Below are positions 27,601-35,999 of a stretch of 64,000 nucleotides of DNA, one piece after another. Under the pieces are notes generated by a model. The model saw nothing but the letters and a program-made list of their open reading frames with translations. It was not told the origin of the DNA and ran no database searches. Both the position numbers and the translations under genes were made by a program. Each line of letters starts with the position of its first letter. Position 1 is the stretch's first letter. The DNA is taken from contig NZ_JACCBF010000001.1 in assembly GCF_013409625.1 (NCBI RefSeq), positions 2,669,001 through 2,733,000 on the forward strand, in the 5' to 3' direction. The stretch comes from Nocardioides kongjuensis. Lineage in GTDB: Bacteria > Actinomycetota > Actinomycetes > Propionibacteriales > Nocardioidaceae.

Positions 27601-28180
27601 TCGGCGGGAACACGTCGACGATGCCGCCTCGGACCGCGAACTCACCGCGCTTCTCGACCAGGTCGACACGCGAGTACGCCGCACCGACCAGCCCGGCGAC
27701 GACGTCGTCGATCTCGGCGGTGGCGCCGACGCTCAGCTCGACCGGGACCAGGTCGCCGAGCCCCTTGACCTGCGGCTGCAGCACGCTGCGCACCGGCGCG
27801 ACGACGACCTGGACCGGCCCGGTCGTCGCGTCGGTGCCGGGGTGGCACAGGCGGCGGAGCACGGCGAGCCGCCGGCCGACCGTGTCGCTGCGCGGGCTGA
27901 GCCGCTCGTGGGGCAGCGTCTCCCAGCTCGGGTAGTAGGCGACGCTCGCCGGGTCGATGAGGTCGCCCAGCTCGGCGACCAGCTGCTCGGCCTCGCGGGT
28001 GGTGGCGGTGACCACCAGCACCGGCTTCCCGGCCCGGACCAGGCCGGTCGTCAGGAAGGGCCGAAGTGCCTCCGGACCGGTCAGCTCACCGGTCGGCTGG
28101 GCGCCGCTGGTGGCGCCCGCGAGCGCGGCGGCGAGGGTCGGGTCGGCGAGGACGGCGTCGGCGAGGCCGGCGAGACTCAC
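24668..28180 (-). CDS. mfd: transcription-repair coupling factor Mfd
   Basis: About 1170 residues. Mfd removes RNA polymerase stalled at lesions and recruits UvrA. Domain order is as expected: an N-terminal UvrB-like homology region (ATTREAEQLVAELGDLIDP), the RNAP-interaction domain (KAGDYVVHEQHGVGRFVEMK), the RecG-like translocase with Walker A GDVGYGKTEIAVRAAFK, the DEEQ box (IIVDEEQRFGVEHKEAMKR), later motifs (TIVESGIDVSNANTMIIE, QLHQLRGRVGRSRERAYA) and a C-terminal TRCF domain. The longest frame starts at GTG 28189; I prefer GTG 28180 because AAAGG then has an 8-nt spacer. The lipoprotein and mazG follow without gaps. Confidence 0.96.
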   Translation of the reverse strand: MSLAGLADAVLADPTLAAALAGATSGAQPTGELTGPEALRPFLTTGLVRAGKPVLVVTATTREAEQLVAELGDLIDPASVAYYPSWETLPHERLSPRSDTVGRRLAVLRRLCHPGTDATTGPVQVVVAPVRSVLQPQVKGLGDLVPVELSVGATAEIDDVVAGLVGAAYSRVDLVEKRGEFAVRGGIVDVFPPTEEHPLRVEFFGDEVDEIRSFAVADQRTIAKVERLWAPPCRELLLTDEVRARAAELGKTHPQLLEITDKLAQGIAVEGMEALIPALVDELELLVDLMPADTRILVLDPERARARAHDLVATSEEFLAASWATAASGGQAPIDLQAASYQSLADVRAHARERGQAWWTFSPFGLDDEVPSSAQPAPSYRGDVAKAFADIARWRSEGHAVAVVHVGHGPAQRMVEALGEQDVPARLVEDIPAGHQLDPAVVTITCGNLGHGLVDTSRGLAILTGEDIVGAKASVRDKGAMPVRRKRQIDPLELKAGDYVVHEQHGVGRFVEMKQREVQGAIREYLVLEYGPSKRGGPADRLFVPADTLDQVTRYVGGEQPSLDRLGGGDWTKRKNKARKAVREIASELIKLYAARQATQGHAFGPDTPWQRELEDAFPFHETPDQLTTVDEVKADMERTVPMDRLICGDVGYGKTEIAVRAAFKAVQDGKQVAVLVPTTLLVNQHLATFSERMSGFPINLKPLSRFQTDKEAAETIAGLADGTVDVVVGTHRLFNADTKFKDLGLIIVDEEQRFGVEHKEAMKRLRTSVDVLSMSATPIPRTLEMAITGIREMSTITTPPEERHPVLTYVGGYEDRQVVAAIRRELLRDGQVFYIHNRVSSIEKAAAKIRELVPEARVATAHGQMGEHQLEQVMVDFWEKNFDVLVCTTIVESGIDVSNANTMIIERSDTLGLSQLHQLRGRVGRSRERAYAYFLYPTEKPLTETAHERLATLAQHSDLGGGMAIAMKDLEIRGAGNLLGGEQSGHIADVGFDLYVRLVGEAVRDFRSDGGAPEQLEEVRIELPVEAHLPHDYIPSERLRLEIYKRLAEVRTDADVDEIVGELQDRYGEPPEQVTALLLVARFRARVRQAGVKEVTTVGKNVRFHPVVLPESRTIRLNRLYPKSIVKHQLESILVPRPGIPGRTGTPLEGVALLEWARLVIDSVIDPKE

Positions 28181-28214
28181 GGGGCACACCTTTGGTCGAG
28201 GAACACGACGAGTG

Positions 28215-28239
28215 CCCCCGGTCTTCGTGCGACCGGGGG
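28215..28239 (-). terminator. terminator after pstB
   Basis: CCCCCGGTC-TTCGTGC-GACCGGGGG forms a perfect 9-bp stem between the pstB stop and the mfd start. It ends the phosphate operon read leftwards and keeps transcription from running into mfd. Confidence 0.65.
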
Positions 28240-28281
28240 TGCAGGCGCCAGCCTACGCCGCAGCCCCGACAGCCCTCGCGG

Positions 28282-29187
28282 TCAGCCGAACCGTCCGTTG
28301 ACGTAGTCGTAGGTGCGCGAGTCCTGCGGGCTCTGGAACATCGCCTCGGTGGCGCCGTGCTCGACGATGACGCCGGGCTTGCCCTGCGAGGCGAGGAAGA
28401 ACGCGCACTGGTCCGAGACCCGCGCCGCCTGCTGCATGTTGTGCGTGACGATCACGATCGTCACCTCGCGGGCCAGCTCCAGCATGGTCTCCTCGATCAC
28501 CCGGGTGGAGGTCGGGTCGAGGGCCGAGCAGGGCTCGTCCATGAGCAGCACCCGCGGCTTGATCGCCAGCGAGCGGGCGATGCACAGGCGCTGCTGCTGA
28601 CCACCCGACAGGCCACCGCCGGGGGCGTCGAGGCGGTCCTTGACCTCGTTCCACAGGCCGCCCTTGACCAGGCAGGACTCGACGAGGTCGTCCTTGTCGG
28701 CCTTGCTCATCCGGGTGCCGGTGAGCTTGAGGCCGGCCAGCACGTTCTCCCGGATCGACATCGCCGGGAACGGGTTGGGCTTCTGGAACACCATCCCGAT
28801 CGATCGACGGGCGTCGATCAGCCGCTTGCCGGGGTCGTAGATGTCCTCGCCGTCGAGCAGCACCTCGCCGGCCAGCTGCGCCGACGGGACCAGCTCGTGC
28901 ATGCGGTTGAGGATGCGCAGGAAGGTCGACTTGCCACAGCCGGACGGCCCGATCAACGCGGTGATGCCACCGGCCGGCATGGTGAGCGAGACCCGGTCGA
29001 GCACCTTGTGCTCGCCGAACCACGCGGTGATGTCGCGCGCCTCCAGCTCGGCGAGCGCGCCGGTGGCGGGGTCGGGTGCGTCGACGGACGTCGGCGGGTC
29101 GAGCCGCGGTACGCCGGCCCCGGGCGACGGCGGAGGCGGCGGGACTGCCGGGATGGAGATGGTGTCGACGTTCGGGTCGGTGGTCAT
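28282..29187 (-). CDS. pstB: phosphate ABC transporter ATP-binding protein PstB
   Basis: 301 residues. Walker [10 protein letters not shown] is at 80-88, Q-loop [15 protein letters not shown], signature [16 protein letters not shown], Walker [14 protein letters not shown], and the switch His in [12 protein letters not shown]. The MFQKPNPFP block is diagnostic for PstB. The first 45 residues form a Pro-rich extension ([13 protein letters not shown]) not found in typical PstB. ATG 29187 has an AAGGA Shine-Dalgarno. It is last in the operon, and separated from the preceding gene by a strong 12-bp stem. Confidence 0.95.
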   Translation of the reverse strand: MTTDPNVDTISIPAVPPPPPSPGAGVPRLDPPTSVDAPDPATGALAELEARDITAWFGEHKVLDRVSLTMPAGGITALIGPSGCGKSTFLRILNRMHELVPSAQLAGEVLLDGEDIYDPGKRLIDARRSIGMVFQKPNPFPAMSIRENVLAGLKLTGTRMSKADKDDLVESCLVKGGLWNEVKDRLDAPGGGLSGGQQQRLCIARSLAIKPRVLLMDEPCSALDPTSTRVIEETMLELAREVTIVIVTHNMQQAARVSDQCAFFLASQGKPGVIVEHGATEAMFQSPQDSRTYDYVNGRFG

Positions 29188-29211
29188 GCGTGGTCCTTCG
29201 GAACGTGCGGA

Positions 29212-29240
29212 GCCCGGGTGGGCGTCGTGCCCACCCGGGC
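29212..29240 (-). promoter_or_regulatory. perfect 12-bp stem-loop between the PstS-like gene and pstB
   Basis: GCCCGGGTGGGC and GCCCACCCGGGC pair perfectly around a 5-nt loop (GTCGT on the plus strand). The stem sits in the only sizeable gap before pstB. No T-run follows, so it may be an mRNA processing or stabilising element, or a partial terminator that lowers pstB relative to the extracytoplasmic proteins. Confidence 0.6.
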
Positions 29241-29257
29241 CTCGCGGAGTGCTTGAG

Positions 29258-30823
29258 CTACGTGAGCCTGATCGTGAACGCGAGGGTGGTCGACGGCGCG
29301 AGACCGTCACCGCTCCACGTGACGACCAGCTTGTTCTTGCCCTTCTTCAGGCCCTTGAGGGTGACCTTGGCGACGCCGCCGCTGACGGTGCCCTTGCCGA
29401 CGACCTTGCTCCCGAGCTTGATCGTCACGGTGCCGGTGGCCGGGGTGGCGGTACCCGCGAGCGAGACCGAGATCGAGCCCTTGACCTTCTTCGCGAACTT
29501 CGCCTTGGCCTTGAACGACTTGCTCAGCGAGGCCGAGGTCTTGACCGTGACGGAGCCGGTGGCCTCGGAGGGCTGGAAGACCGAGCCCGCCTTGGGCGTG
29601 AAGACCGCCTTGTAGGTGTGGGCACCAGCAGCCAGACCCGACAGCCTGGCGGTCGCGGCACCGCCGACAACGGCGACGTTGGCCGCGACGACCACGCCGT
29701 TCTCGGAGAAGGTCACCGTGCCCTCGGGGGTCTTCGAGCCCGCGATGGTCGCCTTGACGTCGGCCTTGCCGGCACCCGTGCTGGTGCCGCTGACGGCGGC
29801 GGTGGTCGCGACCGGCTCGTTGCCGGTGGTGAAGTTGCTGGTGGCGGCGGTCGTCTGGACGCCGCACACGCCGCCGTCGACCGGACGCGCGAGCTGGTCG
29901 AAGCCGGCCTGCTTGATCAGGGCCTCGGCGGCGTCGGAGCAGATGAACCCGTCCGGCCCGAAGACCGCGGTGATCTCGGGCTTCGCCACGTCGGCGCCGC
30001 GCACGACGTTGTAGAGCGCGCGCTTCGCCACGAAGTCACCGTTGACCAGGCGCAGCGTGCTGCCGAGCAGACCGGCGCGGCCGGCGGAGAACGGCGCGAT
30101 CGCGTTCGGGTCGTTCTTGATCGGGGTGTCGTCGTGCTCCTGCACGGCGACGACGGTCGGCGCGAGGGTCACCGCGGTGCCGCCGTTGGCGGCCTTGAGC
30201 TGGGCCTCGAAGAAGGACCGGGTGCCCGAGCCGGCCTGGGGGATCCTCGGCGCGATGACGCCGCTCGTCGTGCTGCCGGGGACCTGGTTCCAGTTGGTGT
30301 AGGTGCCGTCGTAGATCTTGACCAGGTCGGCCTTGTTGATCGTGGCCGGCGCGTTCGACGGCACGCTGGCCGACACCGCGACCCGCAGCACGTCGACGGC
30401 GAACGGGAACTGCTTGAGCCCGGCGTTCGTCTCCGCGTCGCTGAGCGTGGAGGAGGACCGGGCGAAGTCGACCTCGGGCGTGTCGTTGGGGGCGAAGAGG
30501 CGGCTCTTGCCCGAGCCGGAGCCGTTCGGGCGTGCGATCGTCACGCCGCCGGGGAGGTTGAGGTCGCCGCCGCTGGTGGCGGCATAGCTGACCACCTTGA
30601 CCGACGGAACCGGGTTCTGCGCGTTCCAGGCGTCGCCGAGGACCTTGAGCGCGTGCTGGCTGGTGTCCGATCCGACGCCGATCAGGTCGCCGCTCACCGG
30701 AGTCAGGACGGTGTCGTCGTCGTCCGGGATGTAGGCGGCGTGGGCGGGCGCCGTACCGGCGATCACCGAAGCGGTCGCGAGAGCCCCGACGAGGACTCCC
30801 CCGAACGTCTTGCGTGCAGACAT
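29258..30823 (-). CDS. PstS-like substrate-binding protein fused to Ig-like domains
   Basis: 521 residues. A signal peptide covers about 1-31 ([12 protein letters not shown], no lipobox Cys). A PBP-type domain (about 32-360) follows, with [29 protein letters not shown] and [14 protein letters not shown], as in PstS-type proteins where such Ser/Thr residues line the anion pocket. The C-terminal 150 residues have an Ig-like domain ([20 protein letters not shown]) and a Lys-rich beta domain. The terminal IRLT is not an anchor. ATG 30823 has AGAGG at six bases. It follows the sortase-like gene after 48 bp in the phosphate operon. Its ligand may not be phosphate. Confidence 0.8.
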   Translation of the reverse strand: MSARKTFGGVLVGALATASVIAGTAPAHAAYIPDDDDTVLTPVSGDLIGVGSDTSQHALKVLGDAWNAQNPVPSVKVVSYAATSGGDLNLPGGVTIARPNGSGSGKSRLFAPNDTPEVDFARSSSTLSDAETNAGLKQFPFAVDVLRVAVSASVPSNAPATINKADLVKIYDGTYTNWNQVPGSTTSGVIAPRIPQAGSGTRSFFEAQLKAANGGTAVTLAPTVVAVQEHDDTPIKNDPNAIAPFSAGRAGLLGSTLRLVNGDFVAKRALYNVVRGADVAKPEITAVFGPDGFICSDAAEALIKQAGFDQLARPVDGGVCGVQTTAATSNFTTGNEPVATTAAVSGTSTGAGKADVKATIAGSKTPEGTVTFSENGVVVAANVAVVGGAATARLSGLAAGAHTYKAVFTPKAGSVFQPSEATGSVTVKTSASLSKSFKAKAKFAKKVKGSISVSLAGTATPATGTVTIKLGSKVVGKGTVSGGVAKVTLKGLKKGKNKLVVTWSGDGLAPSTTLAFTIRLT

Positions 30824-30871
30824 CAACTTCCTCTTCTCTGGATTTCTTCTCGGGTGTGTGGTGCGGGTCGG

Positions 30872-31807
30872 TCAGATCAGGTTGGGCAGCAGCCGCATGG
30901 CCGTGTCCGTGGTCAGCCACGACAGGGCGAGCAGGGGCGCACAGGCGACCACCCAGACCTGGACGCGGCTCCAGCGCTGGCGCGCCAGCTGGGTGGCGAC
31001 GACGAGGCCGACGAGCAGCGCGAGCCACAGGGTCAGCAGCGGCAGCGCCTCGGTCCCGGCCTTCATCGCCTCCTCGGACTCCGGCACGCTCGGCGAGAGG
31101 CCGCCGGGCGCCGGGAGGCCCTCGGCCGCCTCGGCGTCGACGTACACGGTGCTGCCCGGCATCATCCGGGCGAACCGGCCGTCGCCGGCGGCCGTGACGA
31201 GGGTCAGCCGTGCGGCACCCTGCGCGGCGGGCCGTGGCAGCGGGTCACCGTCGCGGCGTACGTCGAGCACCCGGAAGCCGACCTCGCCCTGCGCCATGGT
31301 GACCTTCACCAGGTCGCCGGCAGCGAGCCGGCCGAGGTCGCGGAACGGTGCACCGTAGGTGGTCGAGCGTCCGTAGACCGTCGACGCACCGACCTGGCCG
31401 GGGAGCACGGTGTCGCGGCGGTGCCCTGGTCCGGCGAACAGGTCCCCGGCCGCGGTCCCCTCGACGACGACCTCCTCGACGCCGATCGCCGGGATCGACA
31501 GCAGTGCGACGGGCGCTCCGGGCTCGGCGACCGGGCCGACCGGCGCGGTCGCGCCGGCCAGCTCGGAGCGGAGCTCGCGGTGCAGCAGCGACTGCGCCCG
31601 GTCGTGCGAGACGGCACCGAGGAAGAGCAGGTGCAGCACGAGCCACAGGCACAGCAGGGAGACGACGGTCAGGGTCGAGCTGACCAGCAGGCCGGACTCG
31701 CTGGGCGGCGGCGCAGGGGCCGGCGTACGACGTCGGCGGCCGCCCTCCTCGATCGCCTCCTCGGTCGCCTCCTCGGTTCCGGCGGTGGGCGGAGCGGTCA
31801 TCGTCAT
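30872..31807 (-). CDS. sortase-fold membrane protein lacking catalytic His and Cys
   Basis: 311 residues. TM1 covers about 41-66, then an extracytoplasmic sortase domain (95-228), TM2 (256-274) and TM3 (283-300). Family blocks are clear: LLSIPAIGVEEVVVEGT, FAGPGHRRDTVLPGQ, TTYGAPFRDLGRLAAGDLV and RLTLVTAAGD. Where active class E sortases have GHR before TTYG, this has GRS (Arg147). Where they have TC after TLx, it has Thr205-Ala206. Both catalytic residues are therefore gone, while the surroundings are kept. It overlaps the preceding gene (ATGA) and has GGAGGTGG as Shine-Dalgarno. It may be a scaffold or binding protein for the anchored neighbours, not a transpeptidase. Confidence 0.82.
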   Translation of the reverse strand: MTMTAPPTAGTEEATEEAIEEGGRRRRTPAPAPPPSESGLLVSSTLTVVSLLCLWLVLHLLFLGAVSHDRAQSLLHRELRSELAGATAPVGPVAEPGAPVALLSIPAIGVEEVVVEGTAAGDLFAGPGHRRDTVLPGQVGASTVYGRSTTYGAPFRDLGRLAAGDLVKVTMAQGEVGFRVLDVRRDGDPLPRPAAQGAARLTLVTAAGDGRFARMMPGSTVYVDAEAAEGLPAPGGLSPSVPESEEAMKAGTEALPLLTLWLALLVGLVVATQLARQRWSRVQVWVVACAPLLALSWLTTDTAMRLLPNLI

Positions 31808-34395
31808 GCGGACCACCTCCGGCGCAGCGACATCAGCCGGGTCACCAGCGAGGCCGCGGCGGCGACCATGCCGATGACGAGCAGGGCCGGGAGCATCGAC
31901 ATCGCCGTGGTGGAGCTGGCGGCCTTCGTGTGCGCGGTCACCACCTCCTGCGGTGCGGCCGGGGCCGCAGCTGCGGCGGCACCGGGGTCGGCGGCCGGAG
32001 CGGCCGCGCCGGGTGTCCCGGAGGCCGCCGGCGGCGGCGCGTCAGCGGCCGGCGCGTCGGCAGCGGGCGCCCGCTGCGCCTCGATCGCCTTCGCGGTGTC
32101 CTGGGCCGCACGCCACAGGCGGGCGGTCGCCCCGGTCCTGCGCAGCGGCAGGTAGCCCGCGGGCAGCTGGCCGTTGGCGCGGCCGGGCCGCTGGCCCTCG
32201 GTGGTCGCGATCCGGATGAAGGACGCGACCGTCTCGGCCTCCACCTTGCCGAGGCCGTGGGTGCGCGCCGCCGTGTAGACGATCTGGGTGCCGGGATAGG
32301 CGGACTTCGCAGCGACCAGGTCCTTCTGCGACATCAGCAACGGACCCCGCGGGTCGCCCTTCTCCTGTCGCGCGACGGCGACTGCCTTGCTCAGCGAGGC
32401 GGTCGTCGGCTCGACGAAGTTGCCACCCGAGGTCTTCAGCGCGGCCGCACGCAGCCCGAACCGCTCGGCGTCGCCGAGGCTGACGATGCCGAGCATGAAC
32501 CGGGCGCCGTACGACTGGCGGTCGATCCGCCCCAGCTTCCACGCCTTCGTGGCCGCAGACAGGTCGGCGACGCACCGGGTCTGCACGTTGGGCCAGGCGT
32601 CGATGAGGGCGTCGGCGATCTTGCGCAGCGTCGTGACCGGAGCTGCGAGCTGGTTGAAGTAGACCGCGGGGTTGGCCTGCCGGCACTCGTCGTTGGTCTG
32701 CGGCTCGTAGGTGTCGAGCAGCGGCCACTCGCCCGTGGGCAGGTCGACCTTCTTGTACGACGGGTTCACCACCATGCCCCACGGGTCCTTCTTGCCCGAG
32801 ACGAACCTCATGGCGTCCTCGTCCTGGGCGATGTACTCGGTGAGCTGCTGGATGATGTCCGAGGAGTTGGACAGCGACAGGAGGGTCGCGCCGGCCTCGG
32901 AGGAGATGTCGGTCAGGCCCGGGTTGAGCGCGCGGAACTCGGGGTCGAGCTGCAGGCTGAGCGGGTTGTCCGCGAGCCCGGGGTGTCCCTTGCCGAGTGC
33001 GGATCCCGGGTAGCTCTGCGTGAGCAGCTTGGCGATCAGCCGGGCGTTGAGCCGGAGCTCGGTGTAGACGCCCGCGTTGTCGGGCCGGTCGATGACGTAG
33101 CCGATCGCGAAGCCGGTGATCGCGGTCGGCGCGTAGCCGACCGGGTCCGGCCCGGTCTTCTCGTGTGGTCCGGCGACGAAGGCGGCCGGCGAGCCACCGG
33201 TCTGCATGAGGTTCCACCCGGTCTGGTCGGGCATCTGGTTGAGCTGGAACTTGAACCGCTTCTTGTCCAGGCAGTACGCCGGTGCCCACTGCAGGGCGGC
33301 CTGGGCCATCAGCTCCGAGCCCGAGAACGCGACCGGCGGCCGCTTGTCGAGGATGTCGCAGGCGTCCGGCGGGAGGCCGAAGCGGATCGGGATCGAGACC
33401 CGGTTGCGCCAGTTGGACGCGGCCCACCACAGCTCGGGGCCGACGGCACGGTCGATGCCGTCGCCGGCGAAGTTGCTGCTGCCCGAGGGGTGCTCGCCGA
33501 ACTGGCGGCAGTCCTTGCCGAGGACCGCACTCACGTCAGCCGGCACGTCGGCCGGCACGGTCGGGTCGGCCGGCGCGGCGCAGCTGAGGCCCGCGATGGG
33601 GACGACGACGATCGAGCAGGCCACCTCGCGCGTGCAGCCCAGGGACTCGTTCTCGGCGCTGGACCGGACCTCGAAGTCCACCGACCCGTTGCCGTCACCG
33701 TCGGTGAAGGCGGCGATCTCCGAGGGCGGGAAGGCAGCGTCGACGGCTGCCTCCGGCGGCATCGTCTCGCGGTTGCACGCGAGGAAGACCTTGCCCGACG
33801 CGGCGAGGAACGGCGTCACGTGGGTGTAGGTGGCGTCGGACTGCGCCTCCTTGCACGCGTCGGCGGGGAGCCGGTCCGCCCCGGACAGCGGCTCTCGATC
33901 GGCCTCGCTCGCGTAGCGGTCGACGGTCCACAGGGCCTCGTAGGGAGACACCGCGATCTGCGAGCGCTGCGAGAAGGTCGACGTCCAGCAGGTCTCCGGA
34001 CGCACCTGCTGGTCGAGGGGCAGGGACGCGTCGTCGGTGCCCCGGCACTGCATCACGACGACCGGGTACTCCTGGAGCAGACCCTTCTCGCCGTAGGGGT
34101 TGCTGGCTCGCCCGCCGCTCGGCGGCGCTCCGGTCCAGGAGACCTCGACCCGCTCCCGGCCACGCAGGTCGGTCGTGTGGTCGGCCCGGACCGTCAGGTC
34201 GTAGCTGGCGACCTTCTCCACGTTGCCCTGGTCGTCGACGAACGTCCGGTCGATGCTCCTGGTCTGCTCGAAGGCCCCTGCGGGTACGGCGCTGCGGGCC
34301 GTCGCCGAGCCCGCGCTCGCGCCGGGCGCGAGGAGCGCCAGCCCCATCAGCGCGCCGAGAGCGACGGTCACGACCGTGCTGTGGCGGCGGTTCAT
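31804..34395 (-). CDS. large secreted, membrane-anchored protein with PBP-like region
   Basis: 863 residues. A signal peptide is at about 1-28 (ALGALMGLALLAPGASAG). An N-terminal beta-rich domain has several Cys (VVVMQCRGTDD, PETCWTSTF). A second domain from about residue 313 (ELWWAASNWRNRVSIPIRFG) to 720 resembles a periplasmic-binding fold, with FSGSELMAQAALQW and NSSDIIQQLTEYIAQD. An Ala/Pro-rich linker and one C-terminal helix (MLPALLVIGMVAAAASLV) followed by RLMSLRRRWSA complete it. It is thus a type I membrane protein held outside. It overlaps both neighbours by ATGA. I do not recognise a named family. Confidence 0.75.
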   Translation of the reverse strand: MNRRHSTVVTVALGALMGLALLAPGASAGSATARSAVPAGAFEQTRSIDRTFVDDQGNVEKVASYDLTVRADHTTDLRGRERVEVSWTGAPPSGGRASNPYGEKGLLQEYPVVVMQCRGTDDASLPLDQQVRPETCWTSTFSQRSQIAVSPYEALWTVDRYASEADREPLSGADRLPADACKEAQSDATYTHVTPFLAASGKVFLACNRETMPPEAAVDAAFPPSEIAAFTDGDGNGSVDFEVRSSAENESLGCTREVACSIVVVPIAGLSCAAPADPTVPADVPADVSAVLGKDCRQFGEHPSGSSNFAGDGIDRAVGPELWWAASNWRNRVSIPIRFGLPPDACDILDKRPPVAFSGSELMAQAALQWAPAYCLDKKRFKFQLNQMPDQTGWNLMQTGGSPAAFVAGPHEKTGPDPVGYAPTAITGFAIGYVIDRPDNAGVYTELRLNARLIAKLLTQSYPGSALGKGHPGLADNPLSLQLDPEFRALNPGLTDISSEAGATLLSLSNSSDIIQQLTEYIAQDEDAMRFVSGKKDPWGMVVNPSYKKVDLPTGEWPLLDTYEPQTNDECRQANPAVYFNQLAAPVTTLRKIADALIDAWPNVQTRCVADLSAATKAWKLGRIDRQSYGARFMLGIVSLGDAERFGLRAAALKTSGGNFVEPTTASLSKAVAVARQEKGDPRGPLLMSQKDLVAAKSAYPGTQIVYTAARTHGLGKVEAETVASFIRIATTEGQRPGRANGQLPAGYLPLRRTGATARLWRAAQDTAKAIEAQRAPAADAPAADAPPPAASGTPGAAAPAADPGAAAAAAPAAPQEVVTAHTKAASSTTAMSMLPALLVIGMVAAAASLVTRLMSLRRRWSA

Positions 34396-35999
34396 GCGCC
34401 GGCTCCGGTCGTGCGGGCACCGCGTCGACGGCGCAGCAGCATGCTGACGACGCCGGGCACGATGACCAGGGCGCACAGCTCGAGGACCGCCAGGACGCCG
34501 AACGGGCGCTGGTCCCCCTTGCGGTCGGCGACGAGGGTCGGGTTGGCGTAGACCTCCGTGGCGGCCGCCGTACCGGTCTCGGCGACGGGTGCGGCCCCGG
34601 TCTCGGGATCCACCTGGCCGGCAGGCGGGGGCGCGGCACCGGCAGCGGCGTCGGGCGCGGGCGCACCGGCGTCGGGCACCGCACCGTCGGTGGACGGCTT
34701 GCCGGTGCCGGTGTCGGTGCCGCACGGCCCCGCGCCGGTCTTGTCGCAGGCAGCCGGCTGCGGCGCCTTCTTGGCGAGGACGTTGTTCTTGAGGTCCTTG
34801 CCGTCGAAGGTCGGGTTGTTGCAGCTCTTGACGTCGCGGTCGGTCAGCTCGACCCCCGCGTCCGCGGCCTTGAGCTTGGCGACCTGGTCGAACCCGGCCT
34901 GCACCAGGTTGAGCGGCAGCGGCGAGTAGCCGTAGGACCCGGCGCTGGTCTGCCCGGCGCACAGCGAGTAGTAGATGAAGTCGGCGAGCGTCTGCCGCTT
35001 CGCCGTCGTCATCCGAGCGTCGGTGCTGCCGGTCGGGATGATCATGTAGGAGTACGACGAGATCGGGTACGCCCGCGGGTCCGGGTTGACGTACACCCCG
35101 CGCAGGTCCTGGGTGAGCGTCGTCGGGTTGATCTGCGCCTTCGTCAGCGCGACCGCGGTGTTGTACTGGGTCGGCTCGACGAAGTAGCCCGCCTTGTTGA
35201 GCACCTTGACGACCGGGTAGTTCGCGTTGACCGGGTAGGAGTACTCGACGTACCCGATGGTGCCGTTGCCCGCGAAGCCCTTGACCGTGTTCATCACCTG
35301 GTCGGAGCCGGACTGGGCGACCATCCGCGAGCCCGGCTTGCGCGGGAAGTACGACGTCAGGCCGGACTTGCCGAAGTACGGCCGCCAGATGCCGGGGTAC
35401 TGGTCGTCCATCCAGGTGGTGAACTGCGCCGTCGTGCCGGAGCCGTCGGAGCGGACCACGGGCGTGATCGGCAGCGACGGGAACGCGCGGCCGTTGTTGT
35501 CCTTGGTGATCGCGGCGTCGTTCCAGTTGCTGACCTGGCCGGTGAAGATCTTCGCGATCGTCTCGCCCGAGAGCCGCAGGTTGCGCACGAGCTTGCCGCC
35601 GACCTTGAGCTGGTAGGTGAAGGCGGTGCCACCGGCGACGATCGGCAGGTAGGCGTAGGGCCGGTCCGACTTGTCCTGGTTGCCCTGCTCGTCGACGCCC
35701 TGGTAGGGGATCTCGGAGATGGCGAAGTCGTTGGTGGCCTGGGCGAAGTCCTTGCGGCCCTTGCTCGAGCCACCGCCGGTGTAGACGACCTTCATGCCGT
35801 TGGCGTCGACGTCGGCGATCCACTTCTGGACGATCAGCTCCGACCAGGTGGAGCCGGTGCCCTCGATGGTCGTGTACGCCGCGCGGCCGTCCGGCTGGGT
35901 GCTGTCGCCGCCGTCGGCGGCCGCCGTACCGGTCGCGCAGACCAGGACGGCGAGCCCCGCGAGCAGGGTGAGGGCGGTGCGGCGGACGCGGGAAGTCAT
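34392..35999 (-). CDS. pstS: phosphate-binding protein PstS with C-terminal membrane anchor
   Basis: 535 residues. A signal peptide covers about 1-27 and has no lipobox. The PstS fold carries the phosphate-contact motifs IEGTGSTWSELIVQKW, TGGGSSKGRKDFAQ and VVRSDGSGTTAQFTTW. Additional sequence between lobes ends near SCNNPTFDG. A Pro/Ala/Gly-rich linker (about 430-495) and one helix (FGVLAVLELCALVIVPGVV) with RRRRG follow, anchoring the protein without lipid. PstS in actinobacteria is usually a lipoprotein, so this architecture is unusual. ATGA overlaps are present on both sides. Confidence 0.9.
   Translation of the reverse strand: MTSRVRRTALTLLAGLAVLVCATGTAAADGGDSTQPDGRAAYTTIEGTGSTWSELIVQKWIADVDANGMKVVYTGGGSSKGRKDFAQATNDFAISEIPYQGVDEQGNQDKSDRPYAYLPIVAGGTAFTYQLKVGGKLVRNLRLSGETIAKIFTGQVSNWNDAAITKDNNGRAFPSLPITPVVRSDGSGTTAQFTTWMDDQYPGIWRPYFGKSGLTSYFPRKPGSRMVAQSGSDQVMNTVKGFAGNGTIGYVEYSYPVNANYPVVKVLNKAGYFVEPTQYNTAVALTKAQINPTTLTQDLRGVYVNPDPRAYPISSYSYMIIPTGSTDARMTTAKRQTLADFIYYSLCAGQTSAGSYGYSPLPLNLVQAGFDQVAKLKAADAGVELTDRDVKSCNNPTFDGKDLKNNVLAKKAPQPAACDKTGAGPCGTDTGTGKPSTDGAVPDAGAPAPDAAAGAAPPPAGQVDPETGAAPVAETGTAAATEVYANPTLVADRKGDQRPFGVLAVLELCALVIVPGVVSMLLRRRRGARTTGAGA

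Noticed and set aside
24794..28306. 1170-codon rightward frame opposite mfd
   Set aside because: It is the antisense shadow of mfd, with no motifs and a His/Val/Gly/Arg-biased composition.
30872..31807. Active class E sortase
   Set aside because: Neither the catalytic His nor Cys is present, and no LPXTG-type substrate was seen in the window.
31804..35823. 1339-codon leftward frame
   Set aside because: The first 470 codons are a shadow of pstS; the real gene begins at ATG 34395 with a signal peptide.
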